A DNA stretch of 64,000 nt, taken from contig NZ_CP009533.1 in the NCBI RefSeq assembly GCF_000761155.1, forward strand, positions 2,170,001 to 2,234,000. Direction: 5' to 3'. The position numbers and the translations under genes were made by a program. Under the pieces are notes generated by a model that saw nothing but the letters and a program-made list of their open reading frames with translations, did not search any database and had not been told where the DNA came from. This document shows positions 52,632-61,237 of the stretch, piece by piece. The DNA comes from Pseudomonas rhizosphaerae. GTDB taxonomy: Bacteria; Pseudomonadota; Gammaproteobacteria; Pseudomonadales; Pseudomonadaceae. How positions within the stretch are numbered: position 1 is the stretch's first letter; each line of letters begins with the position of its first letter.

Positions 52632-53691
52632 GGGCAGCCTCCCGGTCGAGCAGCCGCAGGTCATCGTCCGACCAGTCCAGGCCGACTTCGCTGCCTTCGG
52701 CCGGCGGCACGTGGCCCAGGTTCGGCTGGGTCATGTGGACCAATCCGAAATGACTGTCCACGGCAATCAACCACAGGTTGCCCAGGAACACGCGCAGACT
52801 GATGCGGCCATTGATCCGTCCCAGCCCCGGTTCGGTCAGGCGGATCTTCTCGGGGCGGATGTACACATTGACGTCCAGCCCCAGTGAACGGTCCTCGTGG
52901 GGCACGTGCAGCAGGGTGTCGCGCACCTGCACATGGCAGCAGCGCTCGTTGCGCAGCTGCACGGCACCGGCGAAGGCGTTGGTCTTGCCGAGGAAGGCCG
53001 AGGCAAACGGCGAATGGGGACGTTCGTAGGCTTCGAAGGGCGTATCGATCTGCACGATGCGACCGCGCTGCATCACGGCAATGCGGTCGCTCATGGTCAT
53101 CGCCTCGACCTGGTCATGGGTCACCAGAATGGTCGTGATGCCCAGCTCGCGTTGAATCGCCCGCAGCTCGATGTGCATTTCTTCGCGCAGCTTGGCATCC
53201 AGGTTGGACATCGGTTCGTCGAGCAACAGCAGGTTGGGACGGATGGCCAGGGCACGGGCAATGGCCACGCGCTGGCGCTGGCCACCGGACAGGGCCTTGG
53301 GGTAGCGCTCGCCAAGCCCGCCCAGGCGCACCAGATCCAGCGCCTCGATGACCCGCTTGGCGCGCTCGGCATTGGCCACGCCGCGCATTTCCAGACCGAA
53401 GCTGATGTTCTGCGCAACCGTCATGTGCGGGAACAGCGCATAACTCTGAAAGACGATGCCCAGGCCGCGCTCTTCCGGGCGCACGTGGGTGATATCGCGT
53501 CCGTCGAGCACGATGCGCCCCTGGGTCGGTTGGACGAACCCGGCGATCGACTGCAAGGTGGTGGTCTTGCCACACCCGGAAGGACCGAGCAGGGCGACGA
53601 ATTCGCCGTGCTGCACTTCCAGGCTCAGTTCGTCGATGGCTTTGAACGTACCGAAGTTCTTGACGAGGCCTTCGAGTGTCAAAAATGCCAT
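52618..53691 (-). CDS. ABC importer ATPase (PotA-type)
   Basis: 357 residues. Walker A LLGPSGCGKTTTL near residues 36-46, Q-loop FQSYALFPHMTV, signature LSGGQRQRVAIARAL, Walker B LLLLDEPMSNLD, H-loop THDQ. The C-terminal TOBE domain (about 265-350) follows DVNVYIRPEKIRLTEP. This is the PotA/FbpC/UgpC branch with all catalytic residues. It drives import for the PotB/PotC-type permeases encoded next. The start has no strong ribosome site. Confidence 0.9.
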   Translation of the reverse strand: MAFLTLEGLVKNFGTFKAIDELSLEVQHGEFVALLGPSGCGKTTTLQSIAGFVQPTQGRIVLDGRDITHVRPEERGLGIVFQSYALFPHMTVAQNISFGLEMRGVANAERAKRVIEALDLVRLGGLGERYPKALSGGQRQRVAIARALAIRPNLLLLDEPMSNLDAKLREEMHIELRAIQRELGITTILVTHDQVEAMTMSDRIAVMQRGRIVQIDTPFEAYERPHSPFASAFLGKTNAFAGAVQLRNERCCHVQVRDTLLHVPHEDRSLGLDVNVYIRPEKIRLTEPGLGRINGRISLRVFLGNLWLIAVDSHFGLVHMTQPNLGHVPPAEGSEVGLDWSDDDLRLLDREAAHGQV

Positions 53692-53761
53692 GGCTTTGCC
53701 ACGCAGGCGTGCGCCTGCGGCTCCTGAAAAGGGTCGGGAGAAATCGAGCAGTGCGGTGGGA

Positions 53762-54814
53762 TCAGCGCTCGACGGTACGGTTCCAGCGCGTGGTCCATTC
53801 GCTGCGCTGCTGGTTGATCGTCTCCCAATCGACCTTGATCAAGGCGCTGACCTTGTCCGGACCGTAGGGCATGCGCGCGGCAAGCTCGGGGCTCAACTGA
53901 ACGGTCTTGTTGACCGGTGCGAAACCGTTCTCGCGGGCCTGAATGGCCTGAACCTCGGGCGACAGCACGTACTGGATGAAGGCCTGCGACAACGCCGGCT
54001 CGGCATTGGGTGTCACGCCGCAGGCGGCCAGCAGCAAGGCCACGCCGCCTTCCTTGGGGTAGATGAACTTGAGCGGGAAACCGGTGCCCTGCAGGGCCAC
54101 GGCGCGACCGCTGCCATAAACGGCCATGACCACGTCGCCGTTCTGCATCATGCCGTCCATTTCCCCAGGTGCCGAGACCCAGGCCAGCACGTTCGGACCG
54201 ATCTCGTCCTTGAGAGCCTTGAAGCCGGGGTCGATGTTCTTCTCGCTGCCGCCGCGCAGGCGGGCCATCTCCACCAGTGTGTGCAGGCCGTAGGTATTGG
54301 TCACCGGTGGCATGCCCAGCAGTTGCTTGTAACGCGGATCGGCGAGGTCTTCCCAGGAGTCGGGCGCCTCCCAACCGCGCTTCTTGAAGGCTTCCTCGTT
54401 GTAGCCGATGCCGGTGGCGACCATGCCAATGCCGGTGGCCTCCGGGCTCAGGCGGGCCAGTGGGTAGAGGTCCTGGTAGACCGGCGCATCGCTGAGCGGG
54501 CCGCACAGACCTTGCTGCAGCGCCTGGTACATGGGGCCGTCGTCCATCATGGCGACGTTGATCTGCTGGCGGCCTTTCTGGGCTTGCAGCTTGGCCAGGG
54601 TTTCGGTGGAGTTGCCAGCCACATAGACCACCTTGACATCGTGCAGCTTTTCGAATGCCGGGATGATCTTGCTCTTGTACATCTGCTCGGTGGAGCCGCC
54701 GACGCCGGCGACGTAGAGAGTCGAGGCGGCGTGGGCGCTGGCGCAGCTCAAGGCAGCGAAAGCGAGGGCGACGCGCAGGGAAGTGAAGCGAAAGGACGGT
54801 TGTTGGCTATTCAC
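53762..54814 (-). CDS. ABC importer binding protein (PotD/FbpA-like)
   Basis: 350 residues from GTG 54814, with GGAG eight bases upstream. A signal peptide ends near ASAHA (residue 29). The mature domain (TLYVAGVGGSTEQMYKSKIIPAFEK) is a type 2 periplasmic binding protein of the putrescine/iron(III)-binding family, with TGIGYNEEAFKKRGWEAP as the second-lobe landmark. It is the first gene of the operon and is divergent from the LysR regulator. The ligand is unknown; spermidine or a related amine is one possibility. Confidence 0.86.
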   Translation of the reverse strand: MNSQQPSFRFTSLRVALAFAALSCASAHAASTLYVAGVGGSTEQMYKSKIIPAFEKLHDVKVVYVAGNSTETLAKLQAQKGRQQINVAMMDDGPMYQALQQGLCGPLSDAPVYQDLYPLARLSPEATGIGMVATGIGYNEEAFKKRGWEAPDSWEDLADPRYKQLLGMPPVTNTYGLHTLVEMARLRGGSEKNIDPGFKALKDEIGPNVLAWVSAPGEMDGMMQNGDVVMAVYGSGRAVALQGTGFPLKFIYPKEGGVALLLAACGVTPNAEPALSQAFIQYVLSPEVQAIQARENGFAPVNKTVQLSPELAARMPYGPDKVSALIKVDWETINQQRSEWTTRWNRTVER

Positions 54815-54979
54815 AGACTATCTCCGAAGTGCAGGGGGCAGATCGAACAATGCGTCGGTCGCTCCGGCGAACCGGGGCCACGCATGCGCTGTGCATGCTC
54901 CCGGCCGTAAGCCTCGCCGGGTAACGCATCTTGGTGTGCGCTATGTGCTGCTGGGCTTGAGTATTGCGAGGGGTGCGGT

Positions 54980-55025
54980 ATATGGTCAAATACGGATATC
55001 GGGCCTAGTCATGCATATTTGATAT
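54980..55025. promoter_or_regulatory. Inverted repeat between lysR and the transport/oxidase operon
   Basis: ATATGGTCAAATA (54980-54992) faces TATTTGATAT (55016-55025) with 23 bases between and few mismatches. Such a dyad in the gap between a LysR gene and its divergent operon fits a LysR-type binding region, which is often T-N11-A. It overlaps the first bases of the longer LysR frame. Confidence 0.5.
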
Positions 55026-55035
55026 GGAGGCATCA

Positions 55036-55932
55036 GTGAATCTCAGGCAGATCGAAGCATTCCGCAGTGTGATGCGCATGGGCTCGATGACGGCAGCAGC
55101 CGATGTGCTGTACACCTCGCAACCCAATGTCAGCCGACTGATCGCGCAACTGGAGTTGAGTACCGAGCTGACCCTGTTCAAGCGCGCCGGTGTGCGGCTC
55201 ATTCCCACACAGGAGGGCAGGGCGTTCTTTCAGGAAGTGGAGCGCGCCTTCGTCGGGCTCGACAGCCTCAAGCACTCAGCCAAGAACATCCGCAACCTGG
55301 GCACCGGGCGGCTGCGCGTGGCGGCAGTGCCTTCCATGGGCATGAGCGTGATCCCGGAGGTGCTCAAGACCTTCACTTCGACCCGTCCGGAGTTGACGGT
55401 GTCGCTGCACGTGAACTCGTCGCAGACCGTCGAGCAATGGGTGAAATCGCAATTCTGCGAGATCGGCATCGTGGTGCACCCGGGCGATGTGGTGAACCAT
55501 CAGGTCGAGTTGTTGGCCGAGGTTCCGGCAGTCTGCGTATTGCCGGCGGCCCATCCGCTGGCACAGCGCGAGAGCATCACCTTCGGTGACCTGCACGGTC
55601 AGCCGTTCGTGTCGTTGTGCCACGGCGACGGCACTCGGGCTCTGGTGGACAGGTTGTTCGAGCAGGCCGGGGTCGAGCGTGTCATGGCGGTGGAAGCGCA
55701 GTACGGCGCGATCAACTGCGAGATGGTCGCCCATGGCATGGGTATTACCCTGGTACATCCGCTGGTAGCCCGGGATTACCTGCACCGTGACATCGTGGTC
55801 CGGCCTTTTCACCCGGACATTCCCTTGCCAACCTACGTGATCTGGCCGCACACGGAAAACCGTACCCTGTTGGCCGAGGATTTTATCGACACCTTGAAGG
55901 CCTATTTTCGCCAGCTGACGAAGACCTTCTAA
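55036..55932 (+). CDS. LysR-family regulator of the adjacent operon (NocR/OccR-like)
   Basis: 298 residues from GTG 55036, with GGAGG five bases upstream; a longer frame from ATG 55024 lacks a proper ribosome site. The N-terminal winged helix (MNLRQIEAFRSVMRMGSMTAAADVLYTSQPNVSRLI, about 1-36) and the effector domain with VHPGDVVNHQVELLAEVPAV follow. The protein resembles NocR/OccR, which sense opines, and is divergent from the uptake-oxidation operon. Likely an activator of that operon. Confidence 0.82.
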   Translation: MNLRQIEAFRSVMRMGSMTAAADVLYTSQPNVSRLIAQLELSTELTLFKRAGVRLIPTQEGRAFFQEVERAFVGLDSLKHSAKNIRNLGTGRLRVAAVPSMGMSVIPEVLKTFTSTRPELTVSLHVNSSQTVEQWVKSQFCEIGIVVHPGDVVNHQVELLAEVPAVCVLPAAHPLAQRESITFGDLHGQPFVSLCHGDGTRALVDRLFEQAGVERVMAVEAQYGAINCEMVAHGMGITLVHPLVARDYLHRDIVVRPFHPDIPLPTYVIWPHTENRTLLAEDFIDTLKAYFRQLTKTF

Positions 55933-55972
55933 CGCGCGGCTGCTAAAGAGGCACATTCAGCATGGTCCGCAC

Positions 55973-56068
55973 CCCTGTAGCAGCGGCGCGAGCCGCGTCC
56001 GATGACCCCGCGTTTTTCCAGACACACCGCCGATAAAACCGACGCGGCTTGCGCCGCTGCTACAGGGG
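55973..56068. repeat. Inverted pair of type-B REP elements
   Basis: CTGTAGCAGCGGCGCGAGCC (55973-55999) faces its complement at 56041-56068, in the gap between the convergent LysR and FdhF/YdeP genes. Confidence 0.85.
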
Positions 56069-56076
56069 AAAGTGCG

Positions 56077-58431
56077 TTACATGACCTGGTCGGCCAACGG
56101 GAGGGCGTGGGCCATGTCTTCGGCGCGGGCCTGGGCCTTGTGCAGGGTGACGGGTATGGACTTGGCGGCCGGCACCTTGCTCTTGCTCGCGTAATGCCAC
56201 AGAGGAATCAACGCGTTGCATTCGGGGTAGTAGGCGCCGGCGCAATTGATCGGGATGTTATAGGCGATGATCTGCATCGGCCCTACTTCGCGCCGCACCC
56301 CAGGCTCGATGGCGGTACGGAGGGTGACCCAGTCACCGGGATGGAAGCCCAGCCGAACGATGTCATTGCGGTTCATGAAGATCACGCTGCGGGTGCCCTT
56401 GACCCCGCGGAAACGGTCTTCGTAACCATACACCGTGGTGTTGAATTGATCGTTGCTGCGCAGTGTCATCAACTGCAACACATCGCGCTGATCACTGTTC
56501 TTCGAGACATCGTCGTCTTCGTCCAGGGTCTTGGCCGTGACGAACTGGGCCTTGCCCGAGGGCGTGGTCCATTTGCGCTCGCAGGCGCCCAAGGGTCGGT
56601 GGAAACCACCGGGCTCCCACATCCGCGTTTCCATGTCATGGAAGATCTCGGGGTAGGTCTGGGCAATGGCCTCGCGCACGCGGGCATAGTCCTGACGCCA
56701 CAGCTCCCACGGAATCTGCTCGCGACCACTGAGGGTCGCCTGAGCCAGGCCGGCGATGATTGCCAGCTCGGCGCGCAAGTGTTCGCTGGCCGGTTCTGCG
56801 CGGCCTTCCCAAGCCCGGATGCAACCGGTGCTGTCCTCGGTGGTGTAGACCTGACGGCGACCGTCCTGTACGTCGCTTTCGATGCGACCCAGGCAAGGCA
56901 GCAGCCAGCCATGTTGGCCTGGGAACAGATGGGTGCGGTTGAGTTTGGTGGCAATCTGCACGTTCAGCGTCAGGTCGGCCCACGCGGGCTCGATGCGATC
57001 GGTGTCGGGCACAGCGCGCAGGAAGTTGCCACCCAGGCCGATGAAGCCTTTCACCGTCCCGGCGACGATGCCCTCGCAGGCGTCTACCGTGGCCATCCCT
57101 TTTTTCTTCGGCACCTGGATGCCGAACAGCGATTCGATCTTGTCCGCAGGGACCTTCGCCGGATCCTCGGTGATGCCTACGGTCCGTTGCCCCTGCACGT
57201 TGGAATGCCCGCGCACAGGGCAGATGCCAGCGCCGGGCTTGCCAATGTTGCCGCGCAGCAGCAGCAGGTTGACCAGCATCTGCACGTTCTGTACGCCATG
57301 ACGGTGCTGGGTCAGGCCCATGCCGTAAATGATCATCACCCGATCGCTGCGGGCATACACGGTCGCCGCCGCTTCCATCGCCGCACGATCCAAACCACTG
57401 CGCTGCTCCAGCGCTGTCCATTCATGCTGGTCGACCTGGGCCAGGAATGCGTCCACGCCCTCGGTGTGCTCGGCAATGAACGCGTGGTCGATCACGGCGG
57501 GGCGACCCTCGGCCTGCGCCGTGCGATCCATGGCCAGCAGCGCCTTGGCGATGCCCATGACCGCCGCGGTGTCGCCGCCGATGGCCACCTGATGATATTG
57601 CGTGCTGATCACCGTGGAATCGGGACCGAGCATTTCCACCGGCGACTGCGGATTGACGAAACGCTCCAGGCCCCGTTCGCGCAGCGGGTTGAAGCTGATG
57701 ATCGGCACCTGACGCTTGCGCGCTTCCTGCAACGGGTGAAGCATGCGCGGGCTGTTGCTGCCTACGTTCTGACCGAAGAAAAAGATGCAGTCGGTGCGTT
57801 CGAAATCATTCAAGGACACCGTGCCGACCGGCACCCCGATGCTTTCCTGCAAGCCGACCGAGGTGCTTTCGTGACACATGTTCGAACTGTCGGGCAGGTT
57901 GTTGGTGCCGTAGGCACGGGCCAGCAACTGGTACATGAACGAGGTTTCCAGCGACGCACGGCCCGAGGCGTAGAAAATCACGCTGTCGGGTTCCAGGCCG
58001 CGCAGCTGCTCGCCGATGCCTTGGTAGGCTTCTTCCCAGGTGGTGGTCACGTAGCGGTCGCTGGTCGCGTCGTAGCGCATCGGATGGGTAAGGCGGCCGT
58101 GGCGTTCGAGCTCGTAGTCGCTCCAGGTCCGCAGCTCGGTCAGGCTGTGCTTGGCGAACAGTTCCGGGCCGGTGCGCAAGGCAGTCAGCTCCCAGGCCGT
58201 GGCCTTGGCGCCGTTTTCGCAGAATTCCAGGGCGTGCGGGTTGCCCGGCTTGGCCCAGGCACAGCTGACACACGCAAAGCCATCGGGCTTGTTCTGCTTC
58301 AGCAATGCCGCCGGACCCTTGCCCAGGGCCTGCTGGCGCCAGAGGATATTCATCACCGAAAACGCCGATCCCCAGCCTCCGGAGGACGAGGTGTAGGGCT
58401 GATAGCGCGCTTTGGGATGAATGATTTGCAT
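56077..58431 (-). CDS. FdhF/YdeP-family molybdopterin oxidoreductase
   Basis: 784 residues from ATG 58431. The N-terminus has FACVSCAWAKPGNPHALEFCENGAKA, with three cysteines where formate dehydrogenases bind a [4Fe-4S] cluster, then LTHPMRYDATSDRYVTTTWEEAYQGIG and the Mo-pterin-binding FFFGQNVGSNSPRML, with a C-terminal molydopterin dinucleotide domain from about 650. The family (E. coli YdeP, linked to acid resistance) has an unknown substrate. No fdhD or partner subunit is adjacent. It is divergent from the malic enzyme. Confidence 0.88.
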   Translation of the reverse strand: MQIIHPKARYQPYTSSSGGWGSAFSVMNILWRQQALGKGPAALLKQNKPDGFACVSCAWAKPGNPHALEFCENGAKATAWELTALRTGPELFAKHSLTELRTWSDYELERHGRLTHPMRYDATSDRYVTTTWEEAYQGIGEQLRGLEPDSVIFYASGRASLETSFMYQLLARAYGTNNLPDSSNMCHESTSVGLQESIGVPVGTVSLNDFERTDCIFFFGQNVGSNSPRMLHPLQEARKRQVPIISFNPLRERGLERFVNPQSPVEMLGPDSTVISTQYHQVAIGGDTAAVMGIAKALLAMDRTAQAEGRPAVIDHAFIAEHTEGVDAFLAQVDQHEWTALEQRSGLDRAAMEAAATVYARSDRVMIIYGMGLTQHRHGVQNVQMLVNLLLLRGNIGKPGAGICPVRGHSNVQGQRTVGITEDPAKVPADKIESLFGIQVPKKKGMATVDACEGIVAGTVKGFIGLGGNFLRAVPDTDRIEPAWADLTLNVQIATKLNRTHLFPGQHGWLLPCLGRIESDVQDGRRQVYTTEDSTGCIRAWEGRAEPASEHLRAELAIIAGLAQATLSGREQIPWELWRQDYARVREAIAQTYPEIFHDMETRMWEPGGFHRPLGACERKWTTPSGKAQFVTAKTLDEDDDVSKNSDQRDVLQLMTLRSNDQFNTTVYGYEDRFRGVKGTRSVIFMNRNDIVRLGFHPGDWVTLRTAIEPGVRREVGPMQIIAYNIPINCAGAYYPECNALIPLWHYASKSKVPAAKSIPVTLHKAQARAEDMAHALPLADQVM

Positions 58432-58633
58432 GGTCGTGGTCCTTGGCTGTGGAAGCCTGGATGAATCAGGCCTGCATTTACGACGGCGACCGGTTGGCAA
58501 AGGTTCGAAGAGCTTTCCGAGCCGCCGAATCCAAGCCCTTTCGGCACCCATGAACTGCGCGAGCAGAGCGGCCAGCGCTGGCGCCACGGCGACGATTGCG
58601 CTAAAACCGATGGCACCCTTTGGCAAAGGCGTC

Positions 58634-58650
58634 TATTTTGAATGCAAAAT
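58634..58650. promoter_or_regulatory. 17-bp regulatory element upstream of the malic enzyme
   Basis: TATTTTGAATGCAAAAT, a near palindrome (ATTTTG-N4-CAAAAT), lies 23 bases upstream of the malic enzyme start. The same 17 bases occur at 63854-63870 in front of the aminotransferase. Its place close to the start codon suggests repression. Confidence 0.75.
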
Positions 58651-58673
58651 ACAATAAGCAAGGGAGAAACAGC

Positions 58674-60350
58674 ATGACCAGCTCCGCCAAACGCCCTGTA
58701 AAGGTCCCGTTCACCGGCCCGGCACTGCTTGCCACGCCGTTGCTCAACAAGGGCACCGCCTTCACCGCTCAGGAACGCGACGTCCTGCATCTGCAAGGCC
58801 TGCTGCCGCAACAGATCGAAACCATCGACCAGCAATGCGAGCGCGCCTATCACCAGTTCCAGGCCTGCTCGACCGATCTGGAACGCCACGTGCTGCTGCG
58901 CTCGATCCAGGATTCCAACGAAACCCTGTTCTACCGCTTGGTCGATGCCCACATCGACGAGATGCTGCCGATCATCTACACCCCCACCGTCGGCAAGGCC
59001 TGCCAGGAATTTTCACGCATCTACCGCAGCCACCGCGGTTTGTTCATCAGCATCGATGACGTCGAGCGCATGGACGAGATTCTCAACAACGTGACCAAGG
59101 ACAACGTCAAGGTCATCGTCGTCAGCGACTGCGAACGTATCCTCGGCCTGGGCGACCAGGGCGTGGGCGGCATGGGTATCCCTATCGGCAAGCTGTCGCT
59201 GTACACCGCGTGCGGTGGTATCAGCCCGGCCTATACCTTGCCAGTCGTGCTGGACGTGGGCACCAACAACCCCGAGCGGCTCGCCGACCCGCTGTATTTC
59301 GGGCGCCGCGAAGAGCGTGTACGCGGCGAACGCTACGAGGCCTTCGTGCAGGCATTCGTCGAGGGCGTGCAACGCCGCTGGCCCGAGGCGATCCTGCAAT
59401 TCGAGGATTTCGCCCTGAGCAATGCCATGCCGCTGCTGGAGCGTTTTCGCGATCAGCTGTGCTGCTTCAACGACGACATCCAAGGCACCGCCGCGGTCAC
59501 CGTGGGCACCTTGCTGGCCGCGTGCAAGGTCAAGGGCCAGAAACTTTCCGAACAGACAGTGGCCTTCGTCGGTGCCGGCTCCGCTGGCTGTGGCATCGCC
59601 GAGCAGATCATCACCGCCATGCAGCTGGAAGGCTTGAGCGACAGCGAAGCGCGCAGCCGCGTCTATCTGCTCAACAGCAAGGGCCTGCTGACCGACCGCC
59701 AGCCCGACCTGTACGACTTCCAGCAACGCCTGGCCCACGACAGCGAGAGCCTGACGTCCTGGTCGTTCGCTGGGCAGTGGCCAACCCTGCTGGAAGTGGT
59801 GAGCAACGCCAAGCCGAGCGTGCTGATCGGCGTCTCCGGCAAGGCCGGCTTGTTCACCGAAGAGGTGGTCAAGACGCTCTACCAGCATTGCTCCAAGCCG
59901 ATCGTCATGCCGTTGTCCAACCCGACCTCGCAGATCGAAGCCCATCCCAAGGACATCCTGCAGTGGACCGAGGGCAATGCACTGGTGGCCACCGGCAGCC
60001 CATTCCTGCCAATCGAAGTGCTGGGCCGGACCTTCCCCATCGCACAGTGCAACAACTCCTACATCTTCCCCGGTGTAGGGTTGGGCGCCATTGCCAGTCG
60101 GGCCACGCGCATCACCGACGGCATGCTCATGGCCTCGGCCCAGGCGCTGGCCGACAGTGCGGCACCAGGCCAGATGCTGCCACCGCTGCGCGACGTGCAG
60201 GCAGTCAGCAAGCGTATCGCCCTGGCCGTGGGCCTGGCCGCGCAGAAGGACGGTGTGGCGGCGCCCATGGATGAGGCCGCGTTGCGCGAGGCCATCGAGG
60301 TGCACTTCTGGAAACCGGAATACCGCGCCTACGAGCGCCAGCCTCTATAA
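58674..60350 (+). CDS. maeA: NAD-dependent malic enzyme (MaeA/SfcA type)
   Basis: 558 residues from ATG 58674, with GGGAG eight bases upstream. The N-terminal domain has the catalytic Tyr in [18 protein letters not shown] and Lys/Asp in the central [20 protein letters not shown]. The NAD-binding part has [15 protein letters not shown] near 300, and the C-terminus has [21 protein letters not shown]. It oxidatively decarboxylates L-malate to pyruvate, NADH and CO2. It converges with hydroxypyruvate isomerase with 12 bases between. Its promoter carries the same 17-bp element as the aminotransferase operon. Confidence 0.93.
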   Translation: MTSSAKRPVKVPFTGPALLATPLLNKGTAFTAQERDVLHLQGLLPQQIETIDQQCERAYHQFQACSTDLERHVLLRSIQDSNETLFYRLVDAHIDEMLPIIYTPTVGKACQEFSRIYRSHRGLFISIDDVERMDEILNNVTKDNVKVIVVSDCERILGLGDQGVGGMGIPIGKLSLYTACGGISPAYTLPVVLDVGTNNPERLADPLYFGRREERVRGERYEAFVQAFVEGVQRRWPEAILQFEDFALSNAMPLLERFRDQLCCFNDDIQGTAAVTVGTLLAACKVKGQKLSEQTVAFVGAGSAGCGIAEQIITAMQLEGLSDSEARSRVYLLNSKGLLTDRQPDLYDFQQRLAHDSESLTSWSFAGQWPTLLEVVSNAKPSVLIGVSGKAGLFTEEVVKTLYQHCSKPIVMPLSNPTSQIEAHPKDILQWTEGNALVATGSPFLPIEVLGRTFPIAQCNNSYIFPGVGLGAIASRATRITDGMLMASAQALADSAAPGQMLPPLRDVQAVSKRIALAVGLAAQKDGVAAPMDEAALREAIEVHFWKPEYRAYERQPL

Positions 60351-60362
60351 AGCACTGACGGC

Positions 60363-61145
60363 TCAGGCCAGGTTGTGGCTCTTCATCCAGCCCAACCCGG
60401 CCTCGGTGCCGCTCAACGGTTTGTACTCGCAACCGACCCAGCCCTGGTAGCCGATCCGGTCCAGGTGCTGAAACAAAAAGCGGAAGTTGATTTCCCCGGT
60501 GCCCGGCTCGTGCCGGCCCGGATTGTCTGCCAGCTGCACATGACCGATGGCAGGCAAATGCGCCTGCAGTGTGCGCGCCAGATCCCCCTCCATGACCTGC
60601 ATATGGTAGATGTCGTACTGCAGCAACAGATTCTCGTGGCCCACCTGTTCCCGAATCGCCAGCGCTTGCTGGGTGCCATTCAGATAGAAACCGGGCATGT
60701 CGCGAGTGTTGATCATTTCCATGACCAGGCGAATACCGTGAGCCGCCAGTGCTACGCTGGCGTAGCGCAGATTGTCGACCAGGGTCTGCTGCACCTGCCG
60801 TGGATCGGCGTCGAGCGGAGCGATCCCAGCCAGGCAGTTGATGCGCGTATTGCCCAGGACTTTCGCGTACTCGATGGCTGTGGCGACGCCTGCGCGAAAC
60901 TCGTCACGCCGATCCGGCAAACAGGCAATGCCGCGCTCGCCGTTGTCCCAGTCGCCGGGTGGCAGGTTGAACAGCACCTGGGTCAGGCCGTGCTGCTGCA
61001 AACGTGCCTTGATCTCGGCGCTGTCGAAGTCGTACGGAAACAGGAATTCAACGCCTCTGAACCCTGCCTTGGCAGCGTGGGCAAAGCGTTGCAGGAACTG
61101 ATGCTCGGTGAACAGCATGGAAAGGTTGGCGCACAAACGCGGCAT
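60363..61145 (-). CDS. hyi: Hydroxypyruvate isomerase
   Basis: 260 residues; ATG with AGGAG seven bases upstream. TIM barrel of the Hyi family: RLCANLSMLFTEHQFLQRFAHAAKAGFRGVEFLFPYD, NLPPGDWDNGERGIACLPDR, IRLVMEMINTRDMPGFYL and HVQLADNPGRHEPGTGEIN, with the metal-binding Glu, Asp and His residues. It interconverts hydroxypyruvate and tartronate semialdehyde. It is the last gene of an apparent three-gene operon with the MFS carrier and the class V aminotransferase, whose product from serine is hydroxypyruvate. Confidence 0.92.
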   Translation of the reverse strand: MPRLCANLSMLFTEHQFLQRFAHAAKAGFRGVEFLFPYDFDSAEIKARLQQHGLTQVLFNLPPGDWDNGERGIACLPDRRDEFRAGVATAIEYAKVLGNTRINCLAGIAPLDADPRQVQQTLVDNLRYASVALAAHGIRLVMEMINTRDMPGFYLNGTQQALAIREQVGHENLLLQYDIYHMQVMEGDLARTLQAHLPAIGHVQLADNPGRHEPGTGEINFRFLFQHLDRIGYQGWVGCEYKPLSGTEAGLGWMKSHNLA

Positions 61146-61237
61146 GGCAGGCTCCTTCTGTCAGGGAACGCGGTGACCGTCCTGGCGTGTCACCGCGCAC
61201 ATCGATGCCATCCTACGCCTACCTGGGCATCATCGGA

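Noticed and set aside
49461..55932. HCN synthase (hcnABC) call for the Fe-S/FAD genes
   Set aside because: Subunit plan is similar, but the operon also has an importer, a second oxidase and RidA and an opine-type LysR; HCN synthesis would not need these.
56077..58431. Respiratory formate dehydrogenase call
   Set aside because: No beta or gamma subunits, no fdhD, and the sequence is of the FdhF/YdeP branch whose substrate is not known.
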